Shown here: piece by piece, positions 30,843 to 41,208 of the stretch
Numbering within the stretch: position 1 is the first letter of the stretch
How the letters are laid out: the number at the start of each line of letters is the position of its first letter
NCBI GenBank assembly: GCA_009746045.1
Contig: RPFO01000080.1
Location: 658,203 to 722,202, forward strand
Direction of reading: 5' to 3'
DNA length: 64,000 bases
From: Mesostigma viride
Lineage: Eukaryota > Streptophyta > Mesostigmatophyceae > Mesostigmatales > Mesostigmataceae
Made by a program: the position numbers and the translations under genes
The notes under the pieces: model-generated
The model's database searches: none
Told to the model about the DNA's origin: nothing
What the model saw: the letters and a program-made list of their open reading frames with translations, nothing else

Positions 30843-32699
30843 CGTGGGGAGGCGTGGCTCCTGGTTTTGCGTGATCCATTGCTTTCTATCTGAGCAAGTG
30901 ACTTGACTAGTGCGAGACCCAAAGTGGAAATGCCGTGTCTATTCCGGCCTAACATGGCTGATGAAGGCGTTTATGGAATGGTGCGGCTAGGTGCAGGGTT
31001 GTGTTGCCTACCATGGCTGCTGAAGGCGTTCATGGGTGCGGCTAGGTGCAAGGTCGCGTTGCCTAATCGCAACCTTTCTAAATTTTTCGCTCGTTGGACC
31101 AACGGTCTACCAGGTAACGGTTAAGAGAGGTAGGGCGCGAAGTTGAAAGTTTGGAACGGCACTGTCGTCATGCGGCTATTTCACGGCATCATAACGGCCT
31201 TTATTTCAGTTATGTTCAGTTCAGTTTATTCCCACGCCGGTTCCCTAGCCTTGCCCGTACCGGCTTCGGAATAAACGGATGCCGGAACCGTATCCTTGTT
31301 CCAATTTTTAACAGGCAGGTACTACTTATATAAAGCCCGAACTAAGAGCTCTTTTGTAGAATGTTCTCACTGCCTAATTGCTTTAGTGACTTTGCGTTAA
31401 TAATTGTCGGCTGTCAGTCTGTCAGCCAACAATCAGAAATCGTTGTCGCACTTTATAACCTGCTCCAATGGTTGTCCGGCAAAGGCAGGACCAAGCGTTT
31501 TCTAGGGTCTGGCAGGACGGCGGTTTTTTAAATGCCTGTGGCTTTCATTGGTGAATACTAGTTACTGTACCTGTAAATTTATCGGCAGTTTGCGGCTCCG
31601 ACCGTTCTAAAAGGCTTTGAGACAAGTAGTAACCAGTGGAAAGGTAAGATGTCATGACAATACGGAAGATCGCTTGGCTGGAATCACTCGAGACATTCCG
31701 CCTGCCGCTGGCTACGGATGTGACCTAGTCGCAATCTTTTTTTTTGCGCAAATTCAAAAAAACGCGTCTGACGTAGCCCTAGCCGTTGTTCGCAGTCAAG
31801 TCAGTGCTGGGGCTAGCGGGCAGTGAGGGCACATACACGCTAGCTCGAGCGATGGGGCAACCGATTTCCATACGTAACCAATGAATGCAACCACCGAATA
31901 ACAAGCGCTGCAGGTGTGGCAGCAGGGGTGGCAGCGAGAACCGCACTAGAAGCGGTTCTAGTAGCGACGACATGTGAGTGACATAAGTAACGGAGAATAA
32001 ACAGAGCGAGATTCTGGAGCTATCCAAAACCTACAAGGCCGTCATGGACAGGCTGTGATCGAAGAGGAATGGAGCCGGGAAAATGAGCAACTGCGTAGCT
32101 GAGCAAGGATACTTATGAGAATTGCTTGGCAGTTTGCATTGGAAGGCCCATAGACCGCAAAAGCGGCATTCTGAGCAAAAGCTGGTTTCTTAGTATAGCA
32201 TGAACTCTGAATACTTGATTTCTTGTCCTCTTACATGCGTGGTCAATTTCATGAAGATGACCATCATGAAGTACCGTCCTTGGGCATTTTTGTGCGTACA
32301 TGCCCGTTTGTTGTCAAAGCACGTCCATGCAGACCTGAATCCCATGCAAGCCCCAAGCGTCAATTGCGACTATCTTTGCAAAGGAAAAGCATCTAGACGT
32401 GTTCTGATGAAGCCAGTAAGGTCAAATGTTTCATGGTGCTTCCTCATAAGCCACATAGTAGATTAGATACTAACTTGGTTGGTCCATGCGTGAGTATGTG
32501 CATGTTGTCATCAGTTTGCTACCTACTTTTTAATTACCTTGCCTACTTACTAGCTTTGTTATTGAAGGTATTTTCCTAATTTTGCACTGGAATTCATTCC
32601 TTACATCACTACTATTCTTTCTCCCCTTTGCAATCGCAACAGGAGGGACGGAATGTTATCTTCTCCGCGGTCATGAGGTTGTCCCTTCTGCGTGGTAAG
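30843..32699. other. CACTA interior without recognisable gene
   Basis: No frame looks like a transposase core. A spliced or decayed gene could lie here, but I cannot support one. Confidence 0.3.
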
Positions 32700-33310
32700 T
32701 GTCATAAAGTTGATTAGTCCCTTGGTCCCTCACTTGCTCCTTGCTTCCTTGCATGCTTGCTTGCTGAGTTCGATAAACCCCTTGCTTCCTTGCATGCTTG
32801 TTTCCGTCTTTGCGTGCTTGCTTGCTTCTTTGCGTGGTTGCTTTCTTCCTTGATTAGGCCCTTGCTTGGTTGTTTAGCCGCTTGCTGAATTTGATTAGTT
32901 CCTTGCTTTATTCCCTTGCTTCCTTGCATGCGTGCTTCCTGAATGTAATTAGTCCCTTGCTTCCTTTCTTAGTCCCATGCTTCCTTTGTAAGCCACTCTT
33001 CCTCGCATGCTTGCTGAATTTAATTAATGCCTTGCTTCCTTTGATATGACCTTGCCTACTTGGTTAGGCCGTTCCTTCCCTGCATGCTTGACCACTTGCT
33101 GAATGGAATCAGTCCCCTGATTCCTTTGTTAGGCCCTTGCTTCCTTTGTTAGCCCCTCTTCCTTGCATGCTTGCAATTGCTTGCTTGCTGAATCTAATCA
33201 GTCCCTTGCTTCCTTTGTTACGCCCTTGCTTCCTTATTTAGCCACTCTCGTCCTTGCGCGCATGTACGCTTGCTTGCTGAATTCAATTAGTCCCTTGCCC
33301 TGAAGAAATT
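32700..33310. repeat. Degenerate CTTGCTTCC-type repeat array inside the CACTA element
   Basis: Irregular repeats of CCTTGCTTCCTTTGTTAG and TGCTTGCTGAATTTAATTAG, about 30-60 bp apart and poorly conserved. Confidence 0.75.
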
Positions 33311-33791
33311 TAGTCTAGTTACCCTGGAGCTTCACAGTTAATAAACGTGTTTTCCCTTTTTCAATGCATCGGTCATATGCAATGTCGTGGTTTCTTGGTC
33401 TTGCACATCTCAATAATGGCGGTGCTAGGCTTTCACTTGGGTCACCCTTTCAATGTTTTGTACCAGTCAGAAGTATCTTTTTTTATGCCGAGCATGATGT
33501 TGTTTGCTATGCCTTTGGTCTGGTTAGGTGTACATGTGCACATGCTGCAGCCCAGCGTTTCTAATCATGGTCCTGTTTAATGCCTTTTTTCCCCCTTCCT
33601 GGTTTATGCGTGCAGGTAAATGTGCAACGAAGCACAGTTTGGCAGAGTATATGAAGAACCAAATGATCTACAAGATCTGCCAAACGATGAAGAAACAATC
33701 CTCTTTTTGTTGTGATTTATTTTTTGCCTATGAATAAAAGTTTTTTTAAATAATATTTATCAATGTAATAAATGCACTGATTGTGAGTCAT

Positions 33792-34434
33792 TAAAAAAAT
33801 TAAATTAAATTAAATTATAACATGCCTCCGTGGGGAGGTCATGTAGCACATATTCCATGATGGATGGGGTGGAGGAAGCCGCGTGGTCGAACTATACTAA
33901 CGCTAGGCTATCTAGAAAATCCTAACTACACTACTCATCAAAACGCCTCCTCCGCTTGGGGGGAGGTGGCTTGCCCACAGGGTCGGGCGTGTGCGCCTTG
34001 ACAATCTTCTTCCACCGCGTCTTGTCCTGCATGACAGTCCAAAGACGGGAGAGAGAGTGTATGCGGTGCTCAAACTGGGCTGGGACCACTAGGTCGTCCA
34101 GCAACATCTGAACGTAGTTGGTGACAGGTTTCCCTACCCTTTTGGGAATGTCCGCGGGGCCAGGCCAGGTCAGAATATGCCGCCCTGGCTGGCCAAGCCG
34201 CTGGGGGCCGGCCAGACCAAGGGTGGTGTCGACCTGGCTAGTGCGGGCAAGGTGTCCTACAAATGCTATCCTACGCTGCCTAATCTCGTCCGAAACACGA
34301 GGCATGCCATGATACAAAGACTCTGATGACGGACGCTCGGAAAAACCTACGTTAAGGACCTGCCGGAGCATCCTGTAAACTGTGCCGTCGAGCCGAGCTG
34401 CCAGTTTGGGTGGGAGGGTCCACGCCTCGGCGCC
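33792..34434 (-). mobile_element. LINE B, 5'-truncated, inserted in the CACTA element
   Basis: A 643-bp insertion with a 12-bp TSD ATTGTGAGTCAT (33780-33791, 34435-34446). It ends in hairpin CCTCC-CCAC-GGAGG and an AATTT-type tail. Its last 40 bp closely match the 3' ends of ORF1-only D2, D3 and D4. Confidence 0.85.
33931..34434 (-). pseudogene. LINE B ORF2 C-terminal fragment
   Basis: The frame begins at GAEAWTL, exactly where the element is truncated. It then has ARLDGTVYRMLRQ, RRIAFVGHLARTSQVDT and a basic end (PPPKRRRRFDE). It aligns with LINE A and C C-terminal regions. The RT palm is missing. Confidence 0.8.
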
Positions 34435-35035
34435 ATTGTGAGTCATGCCCCTGTTGTAATCATCTTGCATTGTCGTATTTCTGTTGGTCCCTGATAACAC
34501 CATTGTTTTGTCCCAGAATGGCTGGAGAATTCGCCTGTGCATGTTCTTGATTTTCTTGAGATTCTACTCGTTTTTTTGTCCTGAGATTTTCTTGAGATTC
34601 TACTCGTTTTTTTGTCCTGAGATTGTCCTGAGATTTTCACTACAAAGTCAAAATCTCAAGACCTGAGTTTTTCACCAGAAATCTCAGGACCCGAGGTGTG
34701 CACTTACCAGATTTTGTGAAGACGAAAAAAATCAGGAAAAATCAGGGCAATCTCAGGAAAAATCTCAGGAAATCTCAAGACGATCTCAAGACAATCTCAA
34801 GATATCTCAGGATTTCTCAGGATTTCTCAGGATTTCTCAAAAAAAAACTCAGGACGATATCAAGAAATATCAGGACGAATTTTTTCCGACTTCCTAGTGC
34901 CCGATGGATGGATGGATGGGTGCAAACATTCCTACCGGTCTAATCTATCTACATTGGCTACATACTACATCTACCTAACAGCATTCTAATAACTACAACA
35001 TCTATCTAGGCAGCCGCACGCTGCCCGAGGGGGAG

Positions 35036-36064
35036 CTATCTGGCGTGCCTCCCGCGGGACTGCACACGCGGGCGCTTCCCCACTGGGGGGGGCTCATTGT
35101 CCTCTATGACCTGGGCCCACTTGGCCTTGTCCATCATCTTCTTCCAAATCACGGAGAGGCCGAGGCCCCCCATGTCCTCTACTAGCTGTTCCTTGAAGGT
35201 GCGGGCCTTGCGGCGTCTAACATCACTAGGCCCAGCCCACGTCAGGAGGTGCCGGCCAGGCTGGGCTGGTCGCAGTCCTGCGGGGGGGCCACGTGAGGTG
35301 TCTACCTGGTTGGTGCGAGCTAGGTGCCCTACAAGCTGCAGGCGGCGTTGCTTAATGGTGCTGGTGATATAGGGCATGCCCTGGTACAGGTCCTCATTGC
35401 GGACATGAGCAGCATATCCTACTCTGAAAATGGAACGCAGCATGCTGGTGACCGCGCCGTCCAGCTTGCGGGCCAGGTCGGCGGTGAGGGTCCACGTCTC
35501 GGCGCCATACGTGAGAACAGGAAGGACGAGGACCTTGAACAGGTCCTGTTTCTCGATCTTGCCCAGGGGCTTGCGCCACAGGGCCCGGTACTGACGTAAA
35601 GCGTGCCAGGCGAGGGAGATGCGATGGTCCACATCAACCTCGCAGCTGGGGAGCAGGCTGCCCAGCAGCTTAACGCGGTCCCGATACAGGACTCGAGAGC
35701 CGTCTAGGAGATAGAGGGGCGGCGGTGAGTTGGTGAGCCCAACCGCCAGGGCCTCTGTCTTCTTGCTGACCTCAAGCCCCACTGCACGGACCTCGAGAGC
35801 CAGGCAGTCAAGCCATGTCTGCACGTGCTCAGTGTCCTCGAAGAGGGTGGTGTCGTCTGCATAAATGATGTCTGCTAGCCGAATCTCCGTGTCCGCACCG
35901 CCATGCCAGAATTTGTTAGCAACCTGCACTCCTGGTTCCCTGCCCACGATGCGGGCAAATCGCTTGCGCGCCTGAATCATTACGTATTCGACAACAATAA
36001 TGATTAGGTAGGGCGACAGCACGCAGCCCTGCCACACACCCTTCTGTAAAGGGCATGGGGGCGT
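35036..36064 (-). pseudogene. LINE C2 RT fragment
   Basis: The frame starts at the truncation with CPLQKGVWQGCVLSPYL, then IIYADDTTLFED (YADD box), a thumb region, TYGAETWTL, ARKLDGAVTSMLR and RRLQLVGHLARTNQVDT, ending PRVQSRGRHAR. The frame is open to its stop, but the first RT blocks are missing. Confidence 0.85.
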
Positions 36065-36324
36065 GGATGAAATAGGATAGCCGGATGGATATGGAGCTAA
36101 CTATCTAAGACCTAGGTACAGGGTCAGTTGTGGGCACCACGGCCCGTTCGAATCACTGTACGTGAATGCCAAACGTGGTCACACGCGGAGCCCCCACTGG
36201 CTTGGGGGTGGTCTCCATTCACTACCTGCCATGCACCAATCCTTGCGAACCAGCTGCCGTGCGCTAGATTACAGACATGCCAAGGGGCTGCTGATAGCCA
36301 CGAGCCACGAGCCACGAGGTAGCC

Positions 36325-38275
36325 ATGGCTGACGGCGGAGCTCATAACTTTCACGTTTGAGCACCGAATTTAGCCGTGAATATCACAATCGACGCGTCTT
36401 TCTACGACGCACATGCTGATATAATTTTCCGACGCTATTACGCAATATACGATGAGCAAACGCCCATCGACGCAACGCAGCCTGACGGCTGCGCTCGGCA
36501 ATGAAAATACGTCTGCAGCTCCGGCTGCAGCTTCGCCATCAGGGCCGGAAGGCGGTGGTGACCCTAGTCGCGCACTGGTTGTCGCCCAGCACCCTCCCGG
36601 GCTTCCTGCCTCGCCCTCAGCCTCGCCCGAGCCAAATCGCAGCCGCCCAACCGAACCAAGCTGGTCTGAGCGCGACTTTGACGTTGACGGGTTATTTTCC
36701 ACCTTCGACGGTGCCAGACCCGGCTTTTTCGACATGCCACCCATCAAGATACTGGAGCTCGTGTTTTATGGGTCATACGCCTCCATTTTCGACCTGTGCC
36801 AGCGCCTTCACAGCCATTACCGCCTCCGCCCTGGACCTGACGGCCGGTTTACTCACCGACCTGAGAACCTGGCCCGCTGGTCTCGCCCCCGTCTTCAGCT
36901 CGCCGCCCTCTTTTCCATCCTTGACCGCTCTGTCACGGACCTCTGGACCCCCTCCCCTTGACCGAATCCACCTTCCTCCTCCACCTCCAAGAAACCATCT
37001 CACAGCACGTGACGCCCCTAGCTGCAGATGTGGCAGCTGTGGGTCGCACGCTGGCTGCTGAGCTCCCCACCATCCCCACCGCCACCGCCACCCTCCTCGC
37101 CTCCACCCCCCCCCCTCCGCCTCCACCGACTCCATCACCGCCCAGCTCCGCGACATTGACCAACGTCTTAAGGATAATGCCATCGCTATCGAGGTCCTGC
37201 AGAACACCGCGGGCCTCACCGCCCAGGCGGTGAAGGACATTGCCGCCAAGCCAGCCTCTGCTGGCCTGGCCGGCGATGCTCCTCCCATCACGACCTGGGC
37301 GGACATGCTTAAGCAGCACACCACCTCCACCACCTCCGCCGTCGCAGCCCAGCTCCAGCGGCAGACGCTTGACCTCCGCGAGGAGGCCGAGCTTGCCAAG
37401 CGCAGCCTTAACGTCATTGTCAAGAACCTCGACATGGAGGAAGGTGAGAATTCCGAGAAGCTTGCACGTGCGTTTGAGAGAGAAATTCTTAGTCGCATGG
37501 GCCTTACTGGTGAGATCGACCTGGTCGCCCACCGCCTTCCCCGCGCGCGGGGTAAGGCAGGGCCGCCCCCGCTCCTTCTCACCTTTAAGACCCCGGCGGA
37601 CAAGATTTCTTTTCTCCGACGCCGCAAGCGGCTCGAGAAGACTCTCTTCACCCTTGACGACGACTTGACCCTGGCGCAGCAACAACGGCGACGGGAGCTA
37701 TGGCCCATCTACCTCCAGCTCCGGCAGACCAAGGCGGGGCAGCCGGTGTACTGGAAGGGGCGGCCATCTACGTCGGCCACAAGCCCTGGCAGGCGACCCC
37801 CGCGGCCCCAACGACTCCAGACGCCCCAGCTTAGGGGAATACAGCAGTAGTAGTGTAGAATAGATAGACCGTGGCCATGTACATGTACGCCTCCTAGAGG
37901 CACTATCCTAGCTAAGCCACACGCTTTATTTAATCATGTACATGTGTGCCTATGATGTGCCACACTCCAGATGATGCCTAGCTTTATTTAGCTATGTTGT
38001 GCCCATGCAGGGAGTAACTCTCTGCTGAGACGCCATGCCCTAGCCTTTTTGTATAGCTATGCTGATCTTCCCCCCCATGACAGGCTCCCCCTTCGCTGGG
38101 CATAGCTTGAAGATCATGGGGATGCAAGTGCCCTGGTGCACCTAGAGCAAGGGTCCTTTACATCCCCACCCTTGCAGGAAGTAGCTTAGGATGTATGATA
38201 GGCCATATGCCCCCTCTCAAGGGCTATGTGCTACATATACTCCCAACGGAGTTATGTTACAATTCAATTCAATTC
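36325..38275 (+). mobile_element. LINE D4, near full-length ORF1-only type
   Basis: The 5' UTR shares ATGGCTGACGGCGGA with D1. ORF1 follows, then a 3' UTR shared with D2 and D3, hairpin ACTCC-CAAC-GGAGT and an AATTC-repeat tail ending about 38280. There is no RT between ORF1 and the tail. Confidence 0.8.
36452..37850 (+). pseudogene. LINE D4 ORF1 (two frameshifts)
   Basis: Three frames join into one ORF1. 36452-36961 is the N-terminal Pro/Ser-rich and Trp-containing part. 36958 to about 37110 is the start of the helical region (FLLHLQETISQHVTPLAADV). The third frame, open from about 37125 to 37850, carries the rest of the coil, NVIVKNLDMEEG, PPPLLLTFKTPADK and FTLDDDLTLAQQQRRRELWP. The second break coincides with a C-run at 37109-37117. 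The architecture equals D1 ORF1. Confidence 0.8.
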
Positions 38276-38339
38276 AATTCAAGGGGCTGCCCTGGCGTGA
38301 GCCCATTGCGATGTGGGTGGCACATTAGTTGAATAAGAA

Positions 38340-39064
38340 GTAGCCTCACCACTACTTCTCTGTATAATATGGATAATTAATTAAGAAGTGCACCTGCACC
38401 ACTATGTGTTCCAGCATGCAGCTAAGGTGCGGACATAGGGTGGAAGATCGTCATGGCTAAACAATGGCGAGGGCATGGCATCTCAGCAGAGAGCAACTCT
38501 CTGCATGGGCAAAGCATGACCGACTAACTTATGCTATGCGTCATCTGGTGTGGAGCCCCTCATAGGCACACAGGTACATGGCTGAATAATGCTCAGTCAT
38601 CAGCTGGTATGGGGCCCATCATATGCATACATTCTGATCAGACACTCCGCAAAGGTGAAAACCTTTGCGTTCAGTGCCGGGCCGCGGAAAACGCGGAAAA
38701 CGCGATCTGCAAATGAATCCGACCGGAATCGAACTGGGGACCTCTCGCACCAATTTTGCTGACTATAGGACGGACGTCTCCGGTTACCATGGCATCGCCA
38801 ACTTACACCTACAGTCATCCGCAAAAGTTCTCCTGTCCGGGGAGTGATGCAAGCCTTTCGGATTTGGTACTAGATAAATCACTCGAGATCTGTGTGTAGG
38901 AGTACTACACACGTGTCTGCACGCGAGACTTGTTCATATGCATACATGTACAAGGCCACGTTGGCTAAGCCTTACTATTCTATGTACACTGCTACTGCTG
39001 TAGTCCCCTAGGCTGGGGATGCTGAGGGTGCTGTGGCAGCGGAGGTCGCTTGCCAGGGCTTGTG
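38340..39064 (-). mobile_element. LINE D-type 3' end, split by a SINE-like insertion
   Basis: A short AATT tract near 38373 precedes 3' UTR sequence matching D2 (GGCATCTCAGCAGAGA). After the insertion, 38948-39064 matches the ORF1 end/3' UTR border (CTTGCCAGGGCTTGTGG). The 5' end abuts the dioxygenase exon stop. Confidence 0.65.
38633..38933 (-). mobile_element. SINE-like element with tRNA-like promoter
   Basis: A 301-bp insertion with a 14-bp TSD TCATATGCATACAT (38619-38632, 38934-38947). The minus strand has AGTTCGATTCC, a near-consensus pol III B box, about 60 bp after a weak A-box-like stretch. It ends in a perfect hairpin CGCAAAGGT-TTTC-ACCTTTGCG (38648-38669). It does not fold as a proper tRNA. 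The tRNA ancestry is inference. Confidence 0.6.
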
Positions 39065-39069
39065 GCCGA

Positions 39070-39442
39070 TTAGTCCGTTAATGGCAAGGATGTTAGCGGA
39101 AAGCAGCTGCAAGTGGCTTTGCGCAACACACGAAGCGCAGCATCCGGTCTTTCCGCGTTCTCTGGCCATGTCTTGTGTGTCAGCAAAAGATTGTCCGCAT
39201 ACGCGAAATCCCCTTTCTCCCAGGACATATTGAATGAATGCGCCAACAGGGCCGAGTCGAGCTCGTTCTGAAAGCTTTTGCTTTCCGCGGCGTCAAACAT
39301 CCGTCCATCTGGCTTATCCATGTCAATGCCAAACGCCACAAAACTATGAACATTTACAACTGGCTCATTCGTAATGGGATGCTCAATGATGAGAGGGAAG
39401 ACTGCCTTCAGCCGTTCAAACGTCGTTGAGCGCCACCAAATT
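39070..39442 (-). CDS. C-terminal exon of a TauD/TfdA-like Fe(II)/2-oxoglutarate dioxygenase
   Basis: About 123 codons open after a GGCAG acceptor and end at a stop. In order: IIEHPITNEPVVNV (matching the HPETG block of TauD), WEKGDFAYADNLLLTHKTW (W-x-x-GD-x-x-x-x-DN-x-x-x-x-H, with the third iron-binding His) and ALRVLRKATC (the Arg that holds 2-oxoglutarate). The family hydroxylates small molecules such as taurine; the substrate here is unknown. The N-terminal half with the HxD motif was not found and would lie on the minus strand beyond 39442, possibly lost or in distant exons. The LINE D fragment ends 5 bp after the stop. Confidence 0.6.
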
Positions 39443-39562
39443 CTGCCATCACAAACAAGTAACAATGGCCAGCAGTTATAGACAAAGATTTGCATTATTG
39501 ATATATGCAAGACCTGGTATGAGACTTGTTGACCGCCACCAGATCCTGCCAATCACAGGCAC
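39425..39562. repeat. 104-bp duplication at the dioxygenase exon border
   Basis: The acceptor region (about 39425-39458, GCGCCACCAAATTCTGCCATC) recurs in diverged form at 39529-39562 (CCGCCACCAGATCCTGCCAATC), offering a second AG upstream. Confidence 0.5.
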
Positions 39563-40499
39563 AACGAGTGGCAAGCACTTCCAGAGATAAGAAGGCACCT
39601 ATGGTCAGACTGCCAGTGTACCATCCTCAACCAGGTTTACTTTGCTGAAAGATTCACTTGCAATACCTGTCCTACCACCGATGAGACATGCAGCTATGCA
39701 TCCTAGGCAGGTAGCGATGAACAGATGGTCAAGAAGAGATATAAAGAGACACATGGCCAAGGCTGCCTAGGTCCTGGATACCCATCTATCATGCTGAATC
39801 AAGGCCATGAACAGAGCTTGGTTGTTCGAGGATAGTTTATCTAGAGCATGGGGGAGCAAAAGGGCTAACTAATTAGTAAAAACTAAGTCATGCGACATGT
39901 CCAGCCAAATACCCATTCCCACGGTTCTCATAGAGTGGGCGATCAAGTAAACATATATAGTAGTTCTATTTAGGTACCCCCTTCCCATACTAGAAATGAG
40001 AAGGGGGACAACCAGATAATCAGTCATGCTGTTTGTTACTCTAACTGGAGAGGACAAGCCACTAGGTCTCGACACTCTACAGCCCTGACATCGTGCGAGT
40101 GACGAGTCCATGCTCCTCTACACACCTAATACACTATGATATATTCGAGTCTACTAGTCCACGCGTCGAGTCCACTGAACTAAGTCTCAATACTCTTACA
40201 GCCCTGGCATCTTGCAAATCCATGCTCCTCGTAACAACTACAACAAGACTCTTCCCGGACACACGAGCAACCAGTAAGTCTCATTGCAAGCGCATGTCCA
40301 TCAAATCTTCTACACGTGAAGTCCCTTTTTCAACGGCTTCCCATACAAACCTCAAACACTCTCCAAACCACGAAGACTTTCTGCATCTTGATCGACCAAG
40401 TTCATTACTGCATATATTGCTACCCTTTTATTCAGATAAGAGTGAGCTTTTACTTTACAGGCTCTTCCTGGTACCGGAAAGATCCACTACTAGGTCTGA
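39563..40499. other. No gene recognised
   Basis: AT-rich sequence with no coding signature. From about 40080 a loose GAGTC/CTACACA repetition appears. Confidence 0.3.
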
Positions 40500-41135
40500 T
40501 TAGCCGATGGGACTGGTTCAAAACTTATTTGACGATAGTTGGGCATCTCCTTCGGCAACGTCTTACTAATGCAGACAAGAACGATCACAAGCTCTTAATA
40601 ACCTTAGAACCTGGCTCACCTCTCCCGATCCCCGAGATTGTTCACCTCTGACAGGCTCACACTTCCACGTAAATTCCTTTCTAGGTCAAAAACTCGAAGT
40701 AACATTCACAAAAGGCTCACCTCGTCCAATACCTGAGCTCCTCCTTTGACAGGCTCAAACAAATACAGACAACAAGTGCTATCTTTTGATTAGCACCAAG
40801 GTGCTAATCAAAAGGCTCACCTCTTCCAATACCCGGGCATGTTCTCCTTCCACAGGCTCTAACAAATGCAGGCAAGAACAGCTACTAGATCTCGATCGTT
40901 TACCATAGGACTGGCTCGCCTTTTCCAATTGTTGAGCTTCTCCATGGACAGGCTCTTACTAATACAGAGGTTTTGATAAGCACAGGACGGGCTAACCTCT
41001 TCCAATACTCGAGCTTCTCATTCGATAGGCTCTTACTAACAGAGACAAGAATGACTAGGTCTTTAATTAGCACAGGATGGGCTCACCTTCTCCAATACTC
41101 CAGCTTCTCCGTTGACAGGCTCTTCATCACCTCGC
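40500..41135 (-). repeat. Exon-derived degenerate tandem array
   Basis: About seven copies of a 76-105-bp unit containing GGCTCACCTCTTCCAATAC and GACAGGCTCTTACTAA. The unit matches the 3' end, splice donor and intron start of the exon at 41097-41208 on the minus strand. The array therefore looks like amplified exon/intron border sequence. Confidence 0.6.
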
Positions 41136-41208
41136 GCACGACACTCAGCGCGGTGGCCCCATGGGGTGGGCTCGCCGCCACCACGTCGAATATGCCGTGA
41201 GTGCATAA
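41097..41208 (-). CDS. Unidentified exon candidate
   Basis: A 112-bp minus-strand open stretch is bounded by a CAG acceptor (41209-41211) and an AAG|GTGAGC donor (41091-41096). The reading includes CTHGIFDVVAASPPHG, then ATALSVVREVMKSL and STEKLEYWRR, with GC-rich codons unlike the flanks. I do not recognise the family. It could belong with the dioxygenase exon downstream, but nothing proves it. Confidence 0.4.

Larger units (their letters stand above)
29281..34899. mobile_element. CACTA (EnSpm) DNA transposon
   Basis: Perfect 14-bp TIRs, CACTAGGAAGTCGG at 29281 and its complement ending at 34899, are flanked by the 3-bp TSD CCC (29278-29280, 34900-34902). Both ends carry dense subterminal repeats of CCTGAGAT/ATCTCAGG type (29300-29700 and 34550-34890), the usual transposase-binding region. 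Inside are one 331-codon ORF, a degenerate repeat array and LINE B. No recognisable DDE core was seen, so this copy is probably defective. Confidence 0.9.
29221..36064 (-). mobile_element. LINE C2, 5'-truncated, split by a CACTA element
   Basis: The 3' terminus (29221-29280) has AATT tail and hairpin CTCCC-CAAC-GGGAG. The body is 34903-36064. The TSD is 14 bp, GGATGAAATAGGAT (29207-29220, 36065-36078). Without the CACTA insertion the LINE is about 1.2 kb and starts within the RT palm. Confidence 0.85.
29128..36310 (-). mobile_element. LINE A' 3' end fragment, outermost layer of a four-level nest
   Basis: Left part 29137-29220 has a tail, a diverged hairpin GGTGAC-GCT-GTTACC and GAGCATAAGTCCTCAG. 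Right part 36079-36310 continues the LINE A 3' UTR and C-terminal coding remains. LINE C2 separates them with TSD GGATGAAATAGGAT. Confidence 0.65.
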
